Origin: Vreelandella aquamarina
GTDB lineage: Bacteria > Pseudomonadota > Gammaproteobacteria > Pseudomonadales > Halomonadaceae
NCBI RefSeq assembly: GCF_020075495.1
Contig: NZ_JABYQT010000017.1
Span: forward strand, 1-36,871
DNA: 36,871 nt
Reading direction: 5' to 3'
Shown here: positions 14,989 through 23,401 of the stretch, in pieces
How the letters are laid out: each line of letters begins with the position of its first letter
Position numbering within the stretch: position 1 is the first letter of the stretch
Notes under the pieces: model-generated
What the model was told of the DNA's origin: nothing
The model's database searches: none
The model's input: the letters and a program-made list of their open reading frames with translations, nothing else
Made by a program: the position numbers and the translations under genes

Positions 14989-16227
14989 TTATTCGCCAGC
15001 TGGCGGGGTCGCCGGCGGAGTGAAGTCGCCCCAGACAAATGCTTCGGGACGCTTGACCGCCAGCGCCAACCGCTCTTCGCAGCGAATCGAGATCATGTTC
15101 TTCTCGAAGTCGTCGGCGTTTTCGGTGGAGATCACAACGTTGGCGTCTTCGCGGTCGAAGATCTGCGCGCCCGCCTGGAAGGCCCCGGTCAGGAACTTGC
15201 CCTGGAAGCCGTTTGCTTCGGTGGAAACCACCGGCAGCCCCCAAAGGGTCGGACCGGTGAGCGCCGACGGATTAGCGAGGATGTAGCGGCCCAAGGTGTC
15301 CTTGGCCAGCTCGATGCGCGCCCAGTCGATGAAGTGCAGCACGTGGCCGCTGGCCGGGAAACGCGCCAGCTGCGCCTGCAGCATAGCGAGGCGCAGGTCA
15401 TCGATGCCGGTCTGCCCTTCCACCTCGAACGCCGGGTTAAAGGTAGACGCTTGGGGCACGATGCCTTCGAGGTGGTTGCCGGTCCCATCGCCGAACAGGA
15501 TCTCGTTCTCTTCGACGTACTTCAGGCCGTAGCGCAGCTCGGCGTCGATCATCGATTGCAGCTGCGCAAAGTCATCAAGGATTTGCTTTGACGCCTTGAA
15601 CATGTGCGCCACGGTCTGCACCGGGGTGATCTTGCTGCCGAACTGAATGCCGCTGTACGGCTTACCGCCAGCCGGGTTCTCGCCCACCACCGCCGCATTA
15701 TTGGTGAAGCCGGTTTGCTGTACCCAGAAGATTGCCGGCGAGGTAGTGCGGCCGCCAGCGATCAGGTCGCGGATGAACAGGCGCTGCTTGGGCAGTTGAT
15801 CGATGCCCGGCAGGCGCTGCGGTTCGACCACGCCTTCGGCGACGTCGGCGCTGGTCAGTGCGGCGCGCGGGATGCTGACGTTGACGCGCTTGCCGCCTTC
15901 GACGCTATGAGCAAAAGCCTTCAGCAGATCGGACTCGGCCACCAAGCTACCGGCGGTTTGCGCGGTTCGCTGTGCATTGTGGGTGGGCATGCGGGCGTAT
16001 TCCTGCTCGAGCTCGCCCAGGGCAGCCTTCAGGGTATTGACGGACTCCTGCAGGCCGTTTTGCGTGGTCAGCAGGCGGTCAACCGCTTCTTTGGTTTCGG
16101 CGGACAGCTGACCGCTGTTCTTGGCCTCTTGCAGCGCGTCTTCGGCCTTCTTGTCCAGTTGGCCCTTGACGTCGTTCAGCGCTTTTGTGGCCTCCGCCAG
16201 AAGCTGCGCGTTCGTTTTATCAGACAT
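14989..16227 (-). CDS. major capsid protein, HK97 family
   Basis: A 412-aa precursor. Residues 1 to ~100 form a charged coiled-coil delta domain (scaffold), followed by the HK97 fold. Clear equivalents of HK97 gp5 are FIRDLIAGGRT (151-161), FTNNAAVV (174-181), GDGTGNHLEGI (247-257), LWGLPVV (328-334) and NMISIRCEERLALA (377-390). The Asn and Glu used in the HK97 cross-link (N356, E363) appear as N377 and E384. The position of the cross-linking Lys169 (VVAEK in HK97) reads VVGEN here, so Asn184 replaces it, though K189 is close. The gene overlaps the protease gene by 8 bp. Confidence 0.94.
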   Translation of the reverse strand: MSDKTNAQLLAEATKALNDVKGQLDKKAEDALQEAKNSGQLSAETKEAVDRLLTTQNGLQESVNTLKAALGELEQEYARMPTHNAQRTAQTAGSLVAESDLLKAFAHSVEGGKRVNVSIPRAALTSADVAEGVVEPQRLPGIDQLPKQRLFIRDLIAGGRTTSPAIFWVQQTGFTNNAAVVGENPAGGKPYSGIQFGSKITPVQTVAHMFKASKQILDDFAQLQSMIDAELRYGLKYVEENEILFGDGTGNHLEGIVPQASTFNPAFEVEGQTGIDDLRLAMLQAQLARFPASGHVLHFIDWARIELAKDTLGRYILANPSALTGPTLWGLPVVSTEANGFQGKFLTGAFQAGAQIFDREDANVVISTENADDFEKNMISIRCEERLALAVKRPEAFVWGDFTPPATPPAGE

Positions 16228-17101
16228 GGTTGTCTCCGGTGTTCACTTGGAAAGATGCGACCGCTTGTTTAAAAGCGGCATACGCGGTGGCCGTGTCGGC
16301 CTCTTGGTCGGTAGCGCTGGGCGTACCGGGGTCGACAGCGCCGGGCATGTCGGATTTAAAAGACTGCATGAGGGCGCGGCGCTCGCTGCGCGGCACGCCT
16401 GCCTTGGCCATGGCAACGTCCATCTTGCGGGCGGCAAGCTTGGCGCTGGTCTGGGCGTTGGCGGATTCTTGAACGGTGTCAGATGGCAGCATTGCATCGG
16501 CCCAGCCAACGTCGACCGCTTCACCACCACCGATCCAGGTCTCTTCGTCCATTTCACGCTTGATGCGCTCGATGTCGATGTCAGTACGGGCCTGGTAGAT
16601 GTCGGCGATGGTCTGGTCGAAAGGCTCCAGCCAGTCGGCAATTTCGCGTAAGTCGTTGCGGTTGCCGGCGGCCATCACCCAAGCGTTGTGAATCATGAAG
16701 AACGCGGCGCGGCCAATCTGTATCTCGTCGCCCGCCATGGCAATGAAGCTGGCGGCGCTGGCGGCCAGGCCCATCACGCGGACGGTGACCTTGCCCTTGT
16801 GCTCGCGCAGGATGTTGTAGATCGCCAGTCCTTCGAATACGTCACCGCCGGGGCTGTTGATGTTGACGAACACATCACCGCTGCCGATCGAGCGCAACGC
16901 GGCGGCAATACGCTTGGCCGTCACGCCGTCACCGAAGTAGTCATACCCGATGGGGTCGTAAATGGTGATGGTGTTCTCGGCGTCTTCATCCACGGCGTAT
17001 AAGCCGGGGTTCCAGCGGTCTAGGGCTCGGGGTGAAATATCGCAGTACATGCCCGCGTGCGGGCGAGCCTCCGGGGCAGCCGGAAGATTTTTAAGGGTCA
17101 T
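16220..17101 (-). CDS. ClpP-like head maturation protease
   Basis: A 293-aa protein. A ClpP-type Ser protease domain covers about residues 45-215: INSPGGDVFEGLAIYN (81-96), the nucleophile in GLAAS (Ser115) and the His in MIHNAW (His138). The rest is an Ala-rich linker and a C-terminus that may act as scaffold. It cleaves the capsid delta domain and itself during prohead maturation. The order portal, protease, capsid is that of HK97. Confidence 0.92.
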   Translation of the reverse strand: MTLKNLPAAPEARPHAGMYCDISPRALDRWNPGLYAVDEDAENTITIYDPIGYDYFGDGVTAKRIAAALRSIGSGDVFVNINSPGGDVFEGLAIYNILREHKGKVTVRVMGLAASAASFIAMAGDEIQIGRAAFFMIHNAWVMAAGNRNDLREIADWLEPFDQTIADIYQARTDIDIERIKREMDEETWIGGGEAVDVGWADAMLPSDTVQESANAQTSAKLAARKMDVAMAKAGVPRSERRALMQSFKSDMPGAVDPGTPSATDQEADTATAYAAFKQAVASFQVNTGDNHV

Positions 17102-17118
17102 CAGGGTAGCTCCGAAGG

Positions 17119-18396
17119 TTAATCGGTGGGTTCGTCTTCGCGCATCCAGCTTTTGAACGCGGCGAGGGCGCGCTGGCTGGCACTGCCCGCCACATCGCCC
17201 AACTGTCTCAACGGCACTAGGTTGGATTGAACGGTGAGCTCGTCGCCGCCTTCGACCCGGGAAAGGTTCTCCAGGCGCCGGCCTTCGTTGCGGCTCATTA
17301 ATCCGTTCTGGGTCATCGTGGAGAGGTAAGCGGCACGGCCTGCACTGTCAGCCCGCAATAGGCCTTCAACGTTAAACTCGACGTAATAGCGCTCGTCGTC
17401 ATCCAGCAGACAGCGGTCAATCTCCTGCTCGATGTTCTCCAGGATGGGGCGTAGCGTGTTGGTCAGAAACTGGAGGTTCATGCCCTCGACGCTAGAGGCC
17501 CAGGACGACTGCTTGTCCATGTGCCCTACCATGAACGGCGGAACGCCGAACCAGCGGCAGATTTCCTCGATGCTGAACGCGCGCGTCTCGAGCATCTGCG
17601 CGGCTTCGGGGTTCATGGTGATGCTTTGGTACTTCATGCCCGCTTCGGCCACCATGACCTTGCCGGCGTTTTTCGAGCCCATGAACCGCTCGATATTCTT
17701 GCGCAGCGACTCGCGCTGGTCGCTGGTGAGGTTGTTGTCCGAGCTCAAAATGCCGGACGCCTGCATGCCCTGGGCGAAAACCTTATACGCCGCTTCGTCT
17801 GCCGACATGGCGCCGCCCAGAATGTCGCGGCCCTGCTTGACCGGCATCATGCCGCATACGCCATCGAGGCCGAAGCCGCGGATGTGCATCACATCCTTTT
17901 CGGCGATGTCTCGCGGCAAACCGTTCTCGGTGTATTGATATTTCAGGCGGCCGTTTTCGTCGCGGCTGACCACCATGTTCTGGGGCAGCAGCGGATTCAG
18001 CGCCACCACCCGGCCACCGACGCGGCGCTTTTCGACGAACGCATTACCCCATAGGCAGATACTGGCCACCACCATCAGCATGAAGCGGGCGGTGGTCATC
18101 TCGGCATTGGGGCGTCGGCTGATCATTCGGTACATGGGATGATTCGTCGCCGCCACGCGGGATCCGTCATCCTGTCGCTCGTACAGCTTGATAGGCAGCG
18201 TGGAGATCGTCTGCGACAACAGCTTCACGCACGCCCAGGCGGCGGAGAGCTGCATGGCGCTATTCACCGTCACGTTCTTGCCGGTGGACGACTGGCCTTG
18301 CCACTCGGCCCAGAACTCACCGGTGGTCAGGCTGATCGGAACGCCGAGCCAGTTCAGCAACGCCGACTTGACCCGGCCGGGTTTCTCTTTTGACAT
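17119..18396 (-). CDS. portal protein, HK97 family
   Basis: A 425-aa protein typical of HK97 gp3-type portals: SAAWACVKLLSQTISTLPIK (52-71), the LMVVASICLWGNAF helix near 107-120, an EKDVMHIRGF strand near 166 and FSIEEICRWFGVPPFMVG near 277-294. Twelve copies form the DNA channel at one capsid vertex and dock the terminase. ATG 18396 overlaps the TerL stop (TGATG at 18394-18398), coupling both genes. Confidence 0.94.
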   Translation of the reverse strand: MSKEKPGRVKSALLNWLGVPISLTTGEFWAEWQGQSSTGKNVTVNSAMQLSAAWACVKLLSQTISTLPIKLYERQDDGSRVAATNHPMYRMISRRPNAEMTTARFMLMVVASICLWGNAFVEKRRVGGRVVALNPLLPQNMVVSRDENGRLKYQYTENGLPRDIAEKDVMHIRGFGLDGVCGMMPVKQGRDILGGAMSADEAAYKVFAQGMQASGILSSDNNLTSDQRESLRKNIERFMGSKNAGKVMVAEAGMKYQSITMNPEAAQMLETRAFSIEEICRWFGVPPFMVGHMDKQSSWASSVEGMNLQFLTNTLRPILENIEQEIDRCLLDDDERYYVEFNVEGLLRADSAGRAAYLSTMTQNGLMSRNEGRRLENLSRVEGGDELTVQSNLVPLRQLGDVAGSASQRALAAFKSWMREDEPTD

Positions 18397-20117
18397 CAGA
18401 TGCCCACCATAATCGGGTTGTCCACGAAGCCGGAAAGGTCTTCGGGGGTTGTTTGGGCCGCGTTCATGGCCCGGCCGATCGCCATGATCAGGGCCACGGC
18501 GCCGTCGATTTTGTTGTGCGAGCCCTGCTTGATGGGGCGTACCACGTCGTCATTGCCGGGCAGGTATTTGCCGACCACATTGCCGACGCACCAGGTCATG
18601 ATCGGGTGGTCATCGTGGTGGAAGCGGCCCGTTAATATCGCGGCTTCCAGCTCTTTCATGGGGTCGGACATGTGCGAGTAGCTTTGCTGAACGGTGACCG
18701 GGTTCAGGCCAGCATCGTCGAGCTGGTGTGACAGGTTCGCCGCGCCGTGCGGGTCGATGCCGGACTCACTCGCCGGCGCCGCTTCGTGCGCCTCGACGGC
18801 CTGCGCCAGCACTTCCCGGTAGTCGATCTCGGCACCGTCGGTGCTTTCGAGGTGCCTGTCTTCGACCCAGCCCTGGTAGCGCTCGGCGGTACGGCGGTCG
18901 TCATTGCTGAACACCGTGTCCTCGGGCACCCAGAACGTGGGCGCCACGCAGTAGTAGTGCGTCTTGCCATCGATCTGTTTGGTGAACACGCGGACCATGC
19001 CGGTGAGGTCGAGTTTTCGCGCAAGGTCGAACCCGTAAAAGCAATCAACGCCGCGGAACTGCTCGAGCGTGAGCGACGGGTCGGCGCATTTGCGCCAGGC
19101 CTCGAGGTTGAAAAATCCCTCTTTGGCGGAGACCCAGACGTTCAAATGTTTCGTCTTGATCCGGTTGGCGGTGCGCGCCCGGGCCACGGCGGTGGCGATC
19201 TGGCTCTTGAGCCAGTCCATACTCACCGACACATCGGCGTTTGGGTTCGCCTTGCGGATCGCCTCTTCGCTCGTCCAGTCGTCATCGGGGTCGATGGTGT
19301 AGATCAGCGCGAACAGCTCGTCATCCTGCTGCGTGCCGTCCAGCATTTCGATGCAGCGTTCGCGGTGCGAGTAGCACGGCCCCGCTATATCGAATCCGGC
19401 GGTGGTAATCGCCAGCACCAGTGGTTGCAGGCGCGCCCCCATGCCGGAGATCATCGTGTCGTACAGGTTCGAATCCTGGTGCTCGTGGTACTCGTCGATG
19501 ATCGCCAGCGATGGACTCGAGCCGTCTCCGGGGTCGCCGATGACCGGCTCGAATTTGCTGCCGTCGGCGCGCTCCAGCTTCTTGGCCCAGACCACCACAC
19601 CGAAGCGCTTGCGCAGACCCGGCAGCTTCTTGGCCATCGCCAGCGCGGGCTTGAACACCTCCCACGCTTGCTTCTCGCTGGTCGCGCCACAGTAGACCTC
19701 GGCGCCGTATTCCTTATCGGCGCAGAAAGCGTAAAGCCCGGACGCCGCGGCGATGATCGACTTGCCGTTCTTGCGGGGCACTTCGATGTACGCCTCGCGA
19801 TACCGCCGCGTTTTGTCCTTCTTGCGCACCCAGCCGAAGATCATCGAGAACAAAAACAGCTGCCACGGCTCAAGCACCAGGCGCTGTTTCTGCCGGGCCC
19901 AGCGGTCTTTAGTGTGGGGCATCTTCTGGATAAAGCGGCACACGCGTTCGGCCAGGTCGCGGTCGAACCGGTACGGGTAGCTCTTTGCCTTGCTGGCTTT
20001 CACATCGTTCAGATGCCTGGCGCAGGCTTGCTTGACGTAAATGCACGCCGGTATCCGGCCGCCTACTACGTCACGCGCGTACTTCTGCGCCGCGTTGACG
20101 TTGGGGTATGCGGCCAT
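18396..20117 (-). CDS. terminase large subunit
   Basis: A 573-aa HK97-type packaging motor. Residues 110-121 contain the atypical Walker A (EVPRKNGKS), 204-209 the Walker B (LAIIDE) and 236-241 the ATPase coupling motif (AITTAG). The C-terminal nuclease domain begins with the acidic residue in FYGFDLARK (Asp364), and a late Asp lies in NKIDGAVAL. It cuts the concatemer and pumps DNA into the prohead. It follows TerS by 3 bp. Confidence 0.95.
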   Translation of the reverse strand: MAAYPNVNAAQKYARDVVGGRIPACIYVKQACARHLNDVKASKAKSYPYRFDRDLAERVCRFIQKMPHTKDRWARQKQRLVLEPWQLFLFSMIFGWVRKKDKTRRYREAYIEVPRKNGKSIIAAASGLYAFCADKEYGAEVYCGATSEKQAWEVFKPALAMAKKLPGLRKRFGVVVWAKKLERADGSKFEPVIGDPGDGSSPSLAIIDEYHEHQDSNLYDTMISGMGARLQPLVLAITTAGFDIAGPCYSHRERCIEMLDGTQQDDELFALIYTIDPDDDWTSEEAIRKANPNADVSVSMDWLKSQIATAVARARTANRIKTKHLNVWVSAKEGFFNLEAWRKCADPSLTLEQFRGVDCFYGFDLARKLDLTGMVRVFTKQIDGKTHYYCVAPTFWVPEDTVFSNDDRRTAERYQGWVEDRHLESTDGAEIDYREVLAQAVEAHEAAPASESGIDPHGAANLSHQLDDAGLNPVTVQQSYSHMSDPMKELEAAILTGRFHHDDHPIMTWCVGNVVGKYLPGNDDVVRPIKQGSHNKIDGAVALIMAIGRAMNAAQTTPEDLSGFVDNPIMVGI

Positions 20118-20120
20118 GTG

Positions 20121-20585
20121 TCAGAACTCGCTAAAGTCGTCGTCCTCGTTGGGCTGATCTTCCCCACTACTACCGGCGCCCATCATGCGCAGCCGGGTCA
20201 GCGGATCGAGCCCCAACAGTGAACCCAGGCGCGAGAGCTGGGCGATGGCATCATTTCGGGCAGCGACGTAGGGGCTTTTCTTGATGCTGCCGTCGCTAGT
20301 GGCCACCACCATTCCACCGTCGCGTGCCGCCCAGTCGGTTATTTTGAGATCGGCGGTGATCATGTACGAGAAGCTGTTGCAGTATGCCAGCAGCAGTGGC
20401 GCGTCTTCGGGCTCGAACGTGCCGCGCTCGATCAGCACCTTGCTTTGAGATTTCCACAGCCGAACCGCGTTCTCATCGATCAGCTCAGGGGGTGGCGCGA
20501 TGCGTGTGATCGAGCTCTTGTGCGTCAGCGACGTCTTGCGTTTTCGGCCTCCGCCCGAGGCCCGGACGGGCGCTTCATTCCCCAT
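20121..20585 (-). CDS. terminase small subunit, P27 family
   Basis: A 154-aa protein with a basic disordered N-terminus (GGGRKRKTS), a helical DNA-recognition core beginning IAPPPELIDENAVRLWKS, the P27-type stretch LLLAYCNSFSYMITAD near 64-79, SPYVAARNDAIAQLSRLGS near 103-121, then an acidic tail. It would recognise the cos/pac region, and 20586-20690 directly upstream is the natural candidate. Confidence 0.88.
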   Translation of the reverse strand: MGNEAPVRASGGGRKRKTSLTHKSSITRIAPPPELIDENAVRLWKSQSKVLIERGTFEPEDAPLLLAYCNSFSYMITADLKITDWAARDGGMVVATSDGSIKKSPYVAARNDAIAQLSRLGSLLGLDPLTRLRMMGAGSSGEDQPNEDDDFSEF

Positions 20586-20690
20586 CCTGGCCTCCCAGAA
20601 AATTTTCGTTATTTCTCACGTAAAAAAATCGACTTGAGGGTGCGGTGTCCGCGCTCGAGGACTGTAGAGATTCACCCCGCCCCCGGGGTG
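20586..20690. other. candidate cos region
   Basis: This 105-bp gap between the HNH and TerS genes holds a GC dyad, CACCCCG (20673-20679) and CGGGGTG (20684-20690) with a 4-bp spacer, next to an A/T-rich tract with A- and T-runs at about 20590-20632. No T-run follows the dyad, so it is not a terminator. In HK97-type phages with HNH-TerS-TerL order the cos nicking and binding sites lie in this gap; the assignment is inferred. Confidence 0.5.
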
Positions 20691-21053
20691 TCAGCCGCCG
20701 CGCTGGCGCGCCCGCAGCGCCTCGGCCTGCGTCTTCGCCGCGTGGCACGGCCCGCACAGCGCCTCAAGGTTCGCGCTCGTTGTAGCGCCGCCCTCGGCCT
20801 CTGGGACGATGTGGTCAACAGACTCAAACGGCGTGGCTTTACCCTGCCGTTTGCACTCCTGGCACAAGTAGCGGTCGCGTTCAGCTACTGCATCACGGAT
20901 GCGGCGCCAGGCACGACCACCACGTCCACGGCCTGCGCGGCCGCGCGTCCATGCCTTGGCCTGGTCTGCGTGCTCGTCGCAGTAGCCGTGGGCATGACGT
21001 GTAGTCCGGCGGCAAAGCTTGTCGCGGCATGGGGTTGGTGTGCGTGCCGGCAT
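20691..21053 (-). CDS. HNH endonuclease
   Basis: A 120-aa protein. The N-terminus has a CRDKLCRRTTRHAHGYC zinc-like cluster. The HNH core follows: CQECKRQG, then FESVDHIVPEAEGG (the DH pair), SANLEALC and GPCHAAKT (final H). Such HNH proteins beside terminase stimulate cos cleavage in HK97-like phages. ATG 21053 is chosen since it overlaps the upstream stop (TGATG) over a TTG three bases earlier. It ends next to the candidate cos dyad. Confidence 0.9.
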   Translation of the reverse strand: MPARTPTPCRDKLCRRTTRHAHGYCDEHADQAKAWTRGRAGRGRGGRAWRRIRDAVAERDRYLCQECKRQGKATPFESVDHIVPEAEGGATTSANLEALCGPCHAAKTQAEALRARQRGG

Positions 21054-21307
21054 CAAATAACGCCTACTCGATCTGCCAGCGCTTTGACCTGAGACTTCAG
21101 CTCCTCTGCAATCAAGGCCTCGGCCTGGCCAACCGTCATCTCTCTGTATTCGTCGATCTCAACTGACAGTTGGATCTCACCAAAGGGTTGACCTAGCTCT
21201 ACGAAACCTACAACGCTTAGCCTGGTGACAACCTCTTCTACAGGCTCGCCGACAGAGGATGAAACGTCCGCGAAGTCTTTCCTGATGCTGATACTCTTGA
21301 TGCTCAT
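21053..21307 (-). CDS. small hypothetical protein
   Basis: An 84-aa acidic protein with no recognised family: a beta-rich front (SIKSISIRKDFADVSS) and a helical end (TVGQAEALIAEELKSQVKAL). A strong GGAGGAG lies upstream of ATG 21307, and its stop overlaps the HNH start. It sits between holin and HNH genes, which suggests an accessory lysis or packaging role, but nothing in the sequence tells which. Confidence 0.65.
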   Translation of the reverse strand: MSIKSISIRKDFADVSSSVGEPVEEVVTRLSVVGFVELGQPFGEIQLSVEIDEYREMTVGQAEALIAEELKSQVKALADRVGVI

Positions 21308-21310
21308 GCT

Positions 21311-21487
21311 TCACTCCTCCAGATCAAGGTAAGGCCCATGCGAGCCACTGCTCTCGTCGCCCATGCTTTCGGCTTCTTGCGATAGCAGGTAATCAATCAC
21401 CTGCTGGTTGCTCTCTGCCAGGCGATTGATCGCCGCCGTCTGCTCCTGCAGTGCGACGACCAAATCAGCAATCCGTGAGTCTGTCAT
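21311..21487 (-). CDS. small acidic coiled-coil protein
   Basis: A 58-aa frame: it starts MTDSRIADLVVALQEQTAAI with heptad-spaced hydrophobics and ends in an acidic Ser/Gly tail (HGPYLDLEE). ATG 21487 overlaps the holin stop (ATGA at 21484-21487), and the end leads straight into the ribosome binding site of the next gene. This tight packing supports translation. Short helical proteins like it occur next to phage holins and terminases; function unknown. Confidence 0.6.
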   Translation of the reverse strand: MTDSRIADLVVALQEQTAAINRLAESNQQVIDYLLSQEAESMGDESSGSHGPYLDLEE

Positions 21488-21954
21488 CGCCGCCTACCCT
21501 CCACGCTGTCATAAATTCCCGCCTGCGCACGCGCCTGCTCCTTGGCCACTTGCCCGCTCTGCCATGTCGATATGCCACGCTCAGCGGTTTGGCCTGCAAT
21601 GTACCCACCAACGCCCAACGTCATCAGGTTCCACAGCGCGTCTGGTAGCGGCAGCGTGAGACCGACACCAAACATGGCGGATAGATAGGGGGCAATCAGG
21701 TAGTTGTTCGCGACGATAGCAACGATGGTCAGCATCAGAATCGGCCGCCAGTTGCGCTGCAGCCAGCTCTCACCCGCTGCCTCAGCCAGCACCACTTCCA
21801 TTTTCGCTTTGAGCGCACTGTTTTCCGAGTCGATCAGTTGCGTCTGTATTTCGTGCTTCAGTCGCGCCGCTTCGTCCTTATCAGTCACCGCCTTGTCGAT
21901 AACGCTAAACAATGGGCTCACAAGAGATGCCAGGGCTTTGGCTGCAATACTCAT
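21484..21954 (-). CDS. 3TM-type holin
   Basis: A 156-aa membrane protein. A charged amphipathic N-terminus (to ~60) leads into GESWLQRNWRPILMLT, the conserved entry to the first membrane helix (~68-90) of the 3TM/GTA-type holin family. Further hydrophobic helices lie at about 90-102 and 112-125, and TAERGIS precedes a basic tail. It would permeabilise the inner membrane to release the endolysin encoded two genes upstream. Confidence 0.82.
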   Translation of the reverse strand: MSIAAKALASLVSPLFSVIDKAVTDKDEAARLKHEIQTQLIDSENSALKAKMEVVLAEAAGESWLQRNWRPILMLTIVAIVANNYLIAPYLSAMFGVGLTLPLPDALWNLMTLGVGGYIAGQTAERGISTWQSGQVAKEQARAQAGIYDSVEGRRR

Positions 21955-22268
21955 TGAACGGCCTCCAGGCGGCTGACCCGCGACTCCAGCGCATCGAGCT
22001 TGCTTCGGGTTTCATTGCGGTGCATTTCGGCCTCACGCCGGGGCAGGTACTGAGAGTCCATGGCGCGCAAATCCTGACGCAGCTGCTCGGTCAATCCGAT
22101 CAAGTGGCTGACCCTCTCGTCCTGCCGGGCGCTGCTTTCTGAAAGCTTAAGGGTTGTCATTCCCTGCCACGCGATCAGGCCTGCGACTAACGTCAATAGC
22201 AGCGTCTGGAAATGTCGTTCGAATATGGGCTTGGACCGCACGGCAACATCGGGATTGTTGTCTGACAT
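21951..22268 (-). CDS. membrane-anchored coiled-coil protein (possible i-spanin)
   Basis: A 105-aa protein with a short cytoplasmic head, one membrane helix (about 21-38, QTLLLTLVAGLIAWQGM) and a long charged coiled coil to the end. This is the architecture of an inner-membrane spanin, and it lies between endolysin and holin genes. I find no matching outer-membrane lipoprotein embedded in or next to it, so the assignment stays tentative. A stop/start overlap of 4 bp couples it to the holin. Confidence 0.55.
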   Translation of the reverse strand: MSDNNPDVAVRSKPIFERHFQTLLLTLVAGLIAWQGMTTLKLSESSARQDERVSHLIGLTEQLRQDLRAMDSQYLPRREAEMHRNETRSKLDALESRVSRLEAVQ

Positions 22269-22300
22269 CCCGCCTCCTGGTGGGTCGTTCGGTGATGTGA

Positions 22301-22855
22301 TTAAGCGTTAGATGCGCGCCGTAGCAACGCCCGTTCGTACCACGTTTGGTCAGCGTCGCAGAGCTGACCCTGGGCACGCTGAAACTCCAGCAGCAGCCGC
22401 TCTAGTGAGTGCTCATGCTGTCCGTACCCAGCGCCTGGCAGAGACGCCCAGATGTTGCGGCATCGGTGGATTGCATCCGCTATGCGGCCCTGCTGGATCA
22501 GGGGCAATGCCTTCTGCTCTCGTATCTGCTGAATAGCGCAACGGTCTTGGCTCAGCGGGCCAAAATCGGGCAGGCCCAACTGATCGCGGTAGTGGGGCCA
22601 GTAGCGGCTGAGCTGCTGATAGCGGCCAGCCGCTGTTGAGCTCAACCCCTTGCGAATCCATACCAGCTGCTGCGGGTGGTCGTCGTAGTCGTCCATGAGA
22701 ATGAGCTTGCTGGGGATAGACCCAACAATGATGCGATAGCCGTTATCGGTACGCGGATCATCGAGCATGGCTTTGCCCAGCTCAGCAAACGCCAGCATGT
22801 CGAGAAACGCGCACACGTTGACGCCGCCGGCGTGGGCGGGAGTGATAACAGGCAT
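22301..22855 (-). CDS. lambda R-type endolysin (lytic transglycosylase)
   Basis: A 184-aa protein closely following lambda R: AFLDMLAFAELG with the catalytic Glu (E25, lambda AWSEG position), TDNGYRIIVG, DDHPQQLVWI, LSSTAAGRYQQLSRYWPHYR, then CRNIWASLPGAGYGQHEHS. It cleaves the glycan strands of peptidoglycan by forming anhydro ends. No signal peptide is evident, so release depends on the holin. It is longer than lambda R (158 aa), mainly at the C-terminus. It is the first gene of the late operon. Confidence 0.92.
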   Translation of the reverse strand: MPVITPAHAGGVNVCAFLDMLAFAELGKAMLDDPRTDNGYRIIVGSIPSKLILMDDYDDHPQQLVWIRKGLSSTAAGRYQQLSRYWPHYRDQLGLPDFGPLSQDRCAIQQIREQKALPLIQQGRIADAIHRCRNIWASLPGAGYGQHEHSLERLLLEFQRAQGQLCDADQTWYERALLRRASNA

Positions 22856-22872
22856 GGGCAGTCACTTGATGT

Positions 22873-22895
22873 AAAAAGCCCCGCACGACTGGGGC
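22873..22895 (-). terminator. leader terminator 1
   Basis: Minus strand: GCCCC/GGGGC stem with an 8-nt loop followed by TTTTT. It is 20 bp before the endolysin start. Confidence 0.7.
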
Positions 22896-22935
22896 AAGGC
22901 GCACCAGGCGGCACGCGACAGGAACAGCGGAAAGC

Positions 22936-22967
22936 AAAAAGCCCCGCCGGGTGACCGGCAGGGCTTT
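22936..22967 (-). terminator. leader terminator 2
   Basis: Minus strand: GCCCTGCCGG pairs with CCGGCGGGGC (nine of ten pairs, 4-nt loop), followed by TTTTT. This is the stronger of the two tandem terminators before the lysis genes. Confidence 0.82.
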
Positions 22968-23071
22968 AAGCGTTTAGAATTTGGCGGGCTTTAGCGCGTA
23001 GCTTGCGCAGCCTAGAAACAAGGGTGCATCAAACCCGACACTTTGGCAAGAAAAAAATTTCACGACAAACC

Positions 23072-23100
23072 TTGCAATGGTAACTGAGTTACCATATAGT
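23072..23100 (+). promoter_or_regulatory. promoter with operator in spacer (acr/aca-like operon)
   Basis: TTGCAA (23072-23077), a 17-bp spacer and TATAGT (23095-23100) make a near-consensus sigma-70 promoter. The spacer holds ATGGTAAC-TGA-GTTACCAT (23077-23095), a perfect 8-bp inverted repeat. A dimer bound there would cover both promoter elements. The HTH protein encoded second in the operon is the obvious candidate repressor. Confidence 0.85.
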
Positions 23101-23143
23101 AATTACATCAACGCAGCACATACCACCAACTGGAGCAAGTACA

Positions 23144-23401
23144 ATGAGCTACAACGTCCAAGGTCAACTTTTCAACACTCGCACCGAAGCACTCACCCAA
23201 CTGGTTGCTCTGTGGGTATCAAACAACGGCGAGCAAACCGATATGGAAGAAATCAAAAGCGCCCTCCGTGACAGCGAAACGCCCACTGAAATCATTTCAG
23301 AATGGAGCGGAAACCTGGGCGAGTTTCAAGAGCCCACTGATGAAGACGAGCTTGCCAATCATATCCAGACGCATAAAGCTGACATCATCATGGCCTGCTA
23401 A
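23144..23401 (+). CDS. small acidic protein, candidate anti-CRISPR
   Basis: An 85-aa acidic protein (many Glu/Asp, few Lys/Arg) with no family that I recognise. It starts MSYNVQGQLFNTRTEALTQL and has helices at about 14-27 and 35-55. GGAG lies 8 bp before ATG 23144. It is the first gene of a two-gene operon whose second gene encodes a small HTH protein, with an operator-controlled promoter of its own, inserted against the direction of its neighbours. Acidic proteins of this size in this context are typical anti-CRISPRs. The functional call is inferred from architecture. Another accessory function (superinfection exclusion, antitoxin-like) is possible. Confidence 0.7.
   Translation: MSYNVQGQLFNTRTEALTQLVALWVSNNGEQTDMEEIKSALRDSETPTEIISEWSGNLGEFQEPTDEDELANHIQTHKADIIMAC

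Larger units (their letters stand above)
22856..23071 (-). promoter_or_regulatory. late operon leader
   Basis: A 216-bp stretch without a gene. It contains two minus-strand terminators (22873-22895 and 22936-22967) directly ahead of the lysis genes. A late promoter should lie between them and about 23060, but I cannot pick a convincing -35/-10 pair. The arrangement resembles the lambda PR'-tR' leader, where antiterminator Q acts. Confidence 0.5.

Noticed and set aside
18747..20222. Open frame of 491 codons on the plus strand across the terminase genes
   Set aside because: It lies antisense to TerL, whose motifs are intact; long antisense frames are common in GC-rich genes with this codon bias, and no domain is visible.
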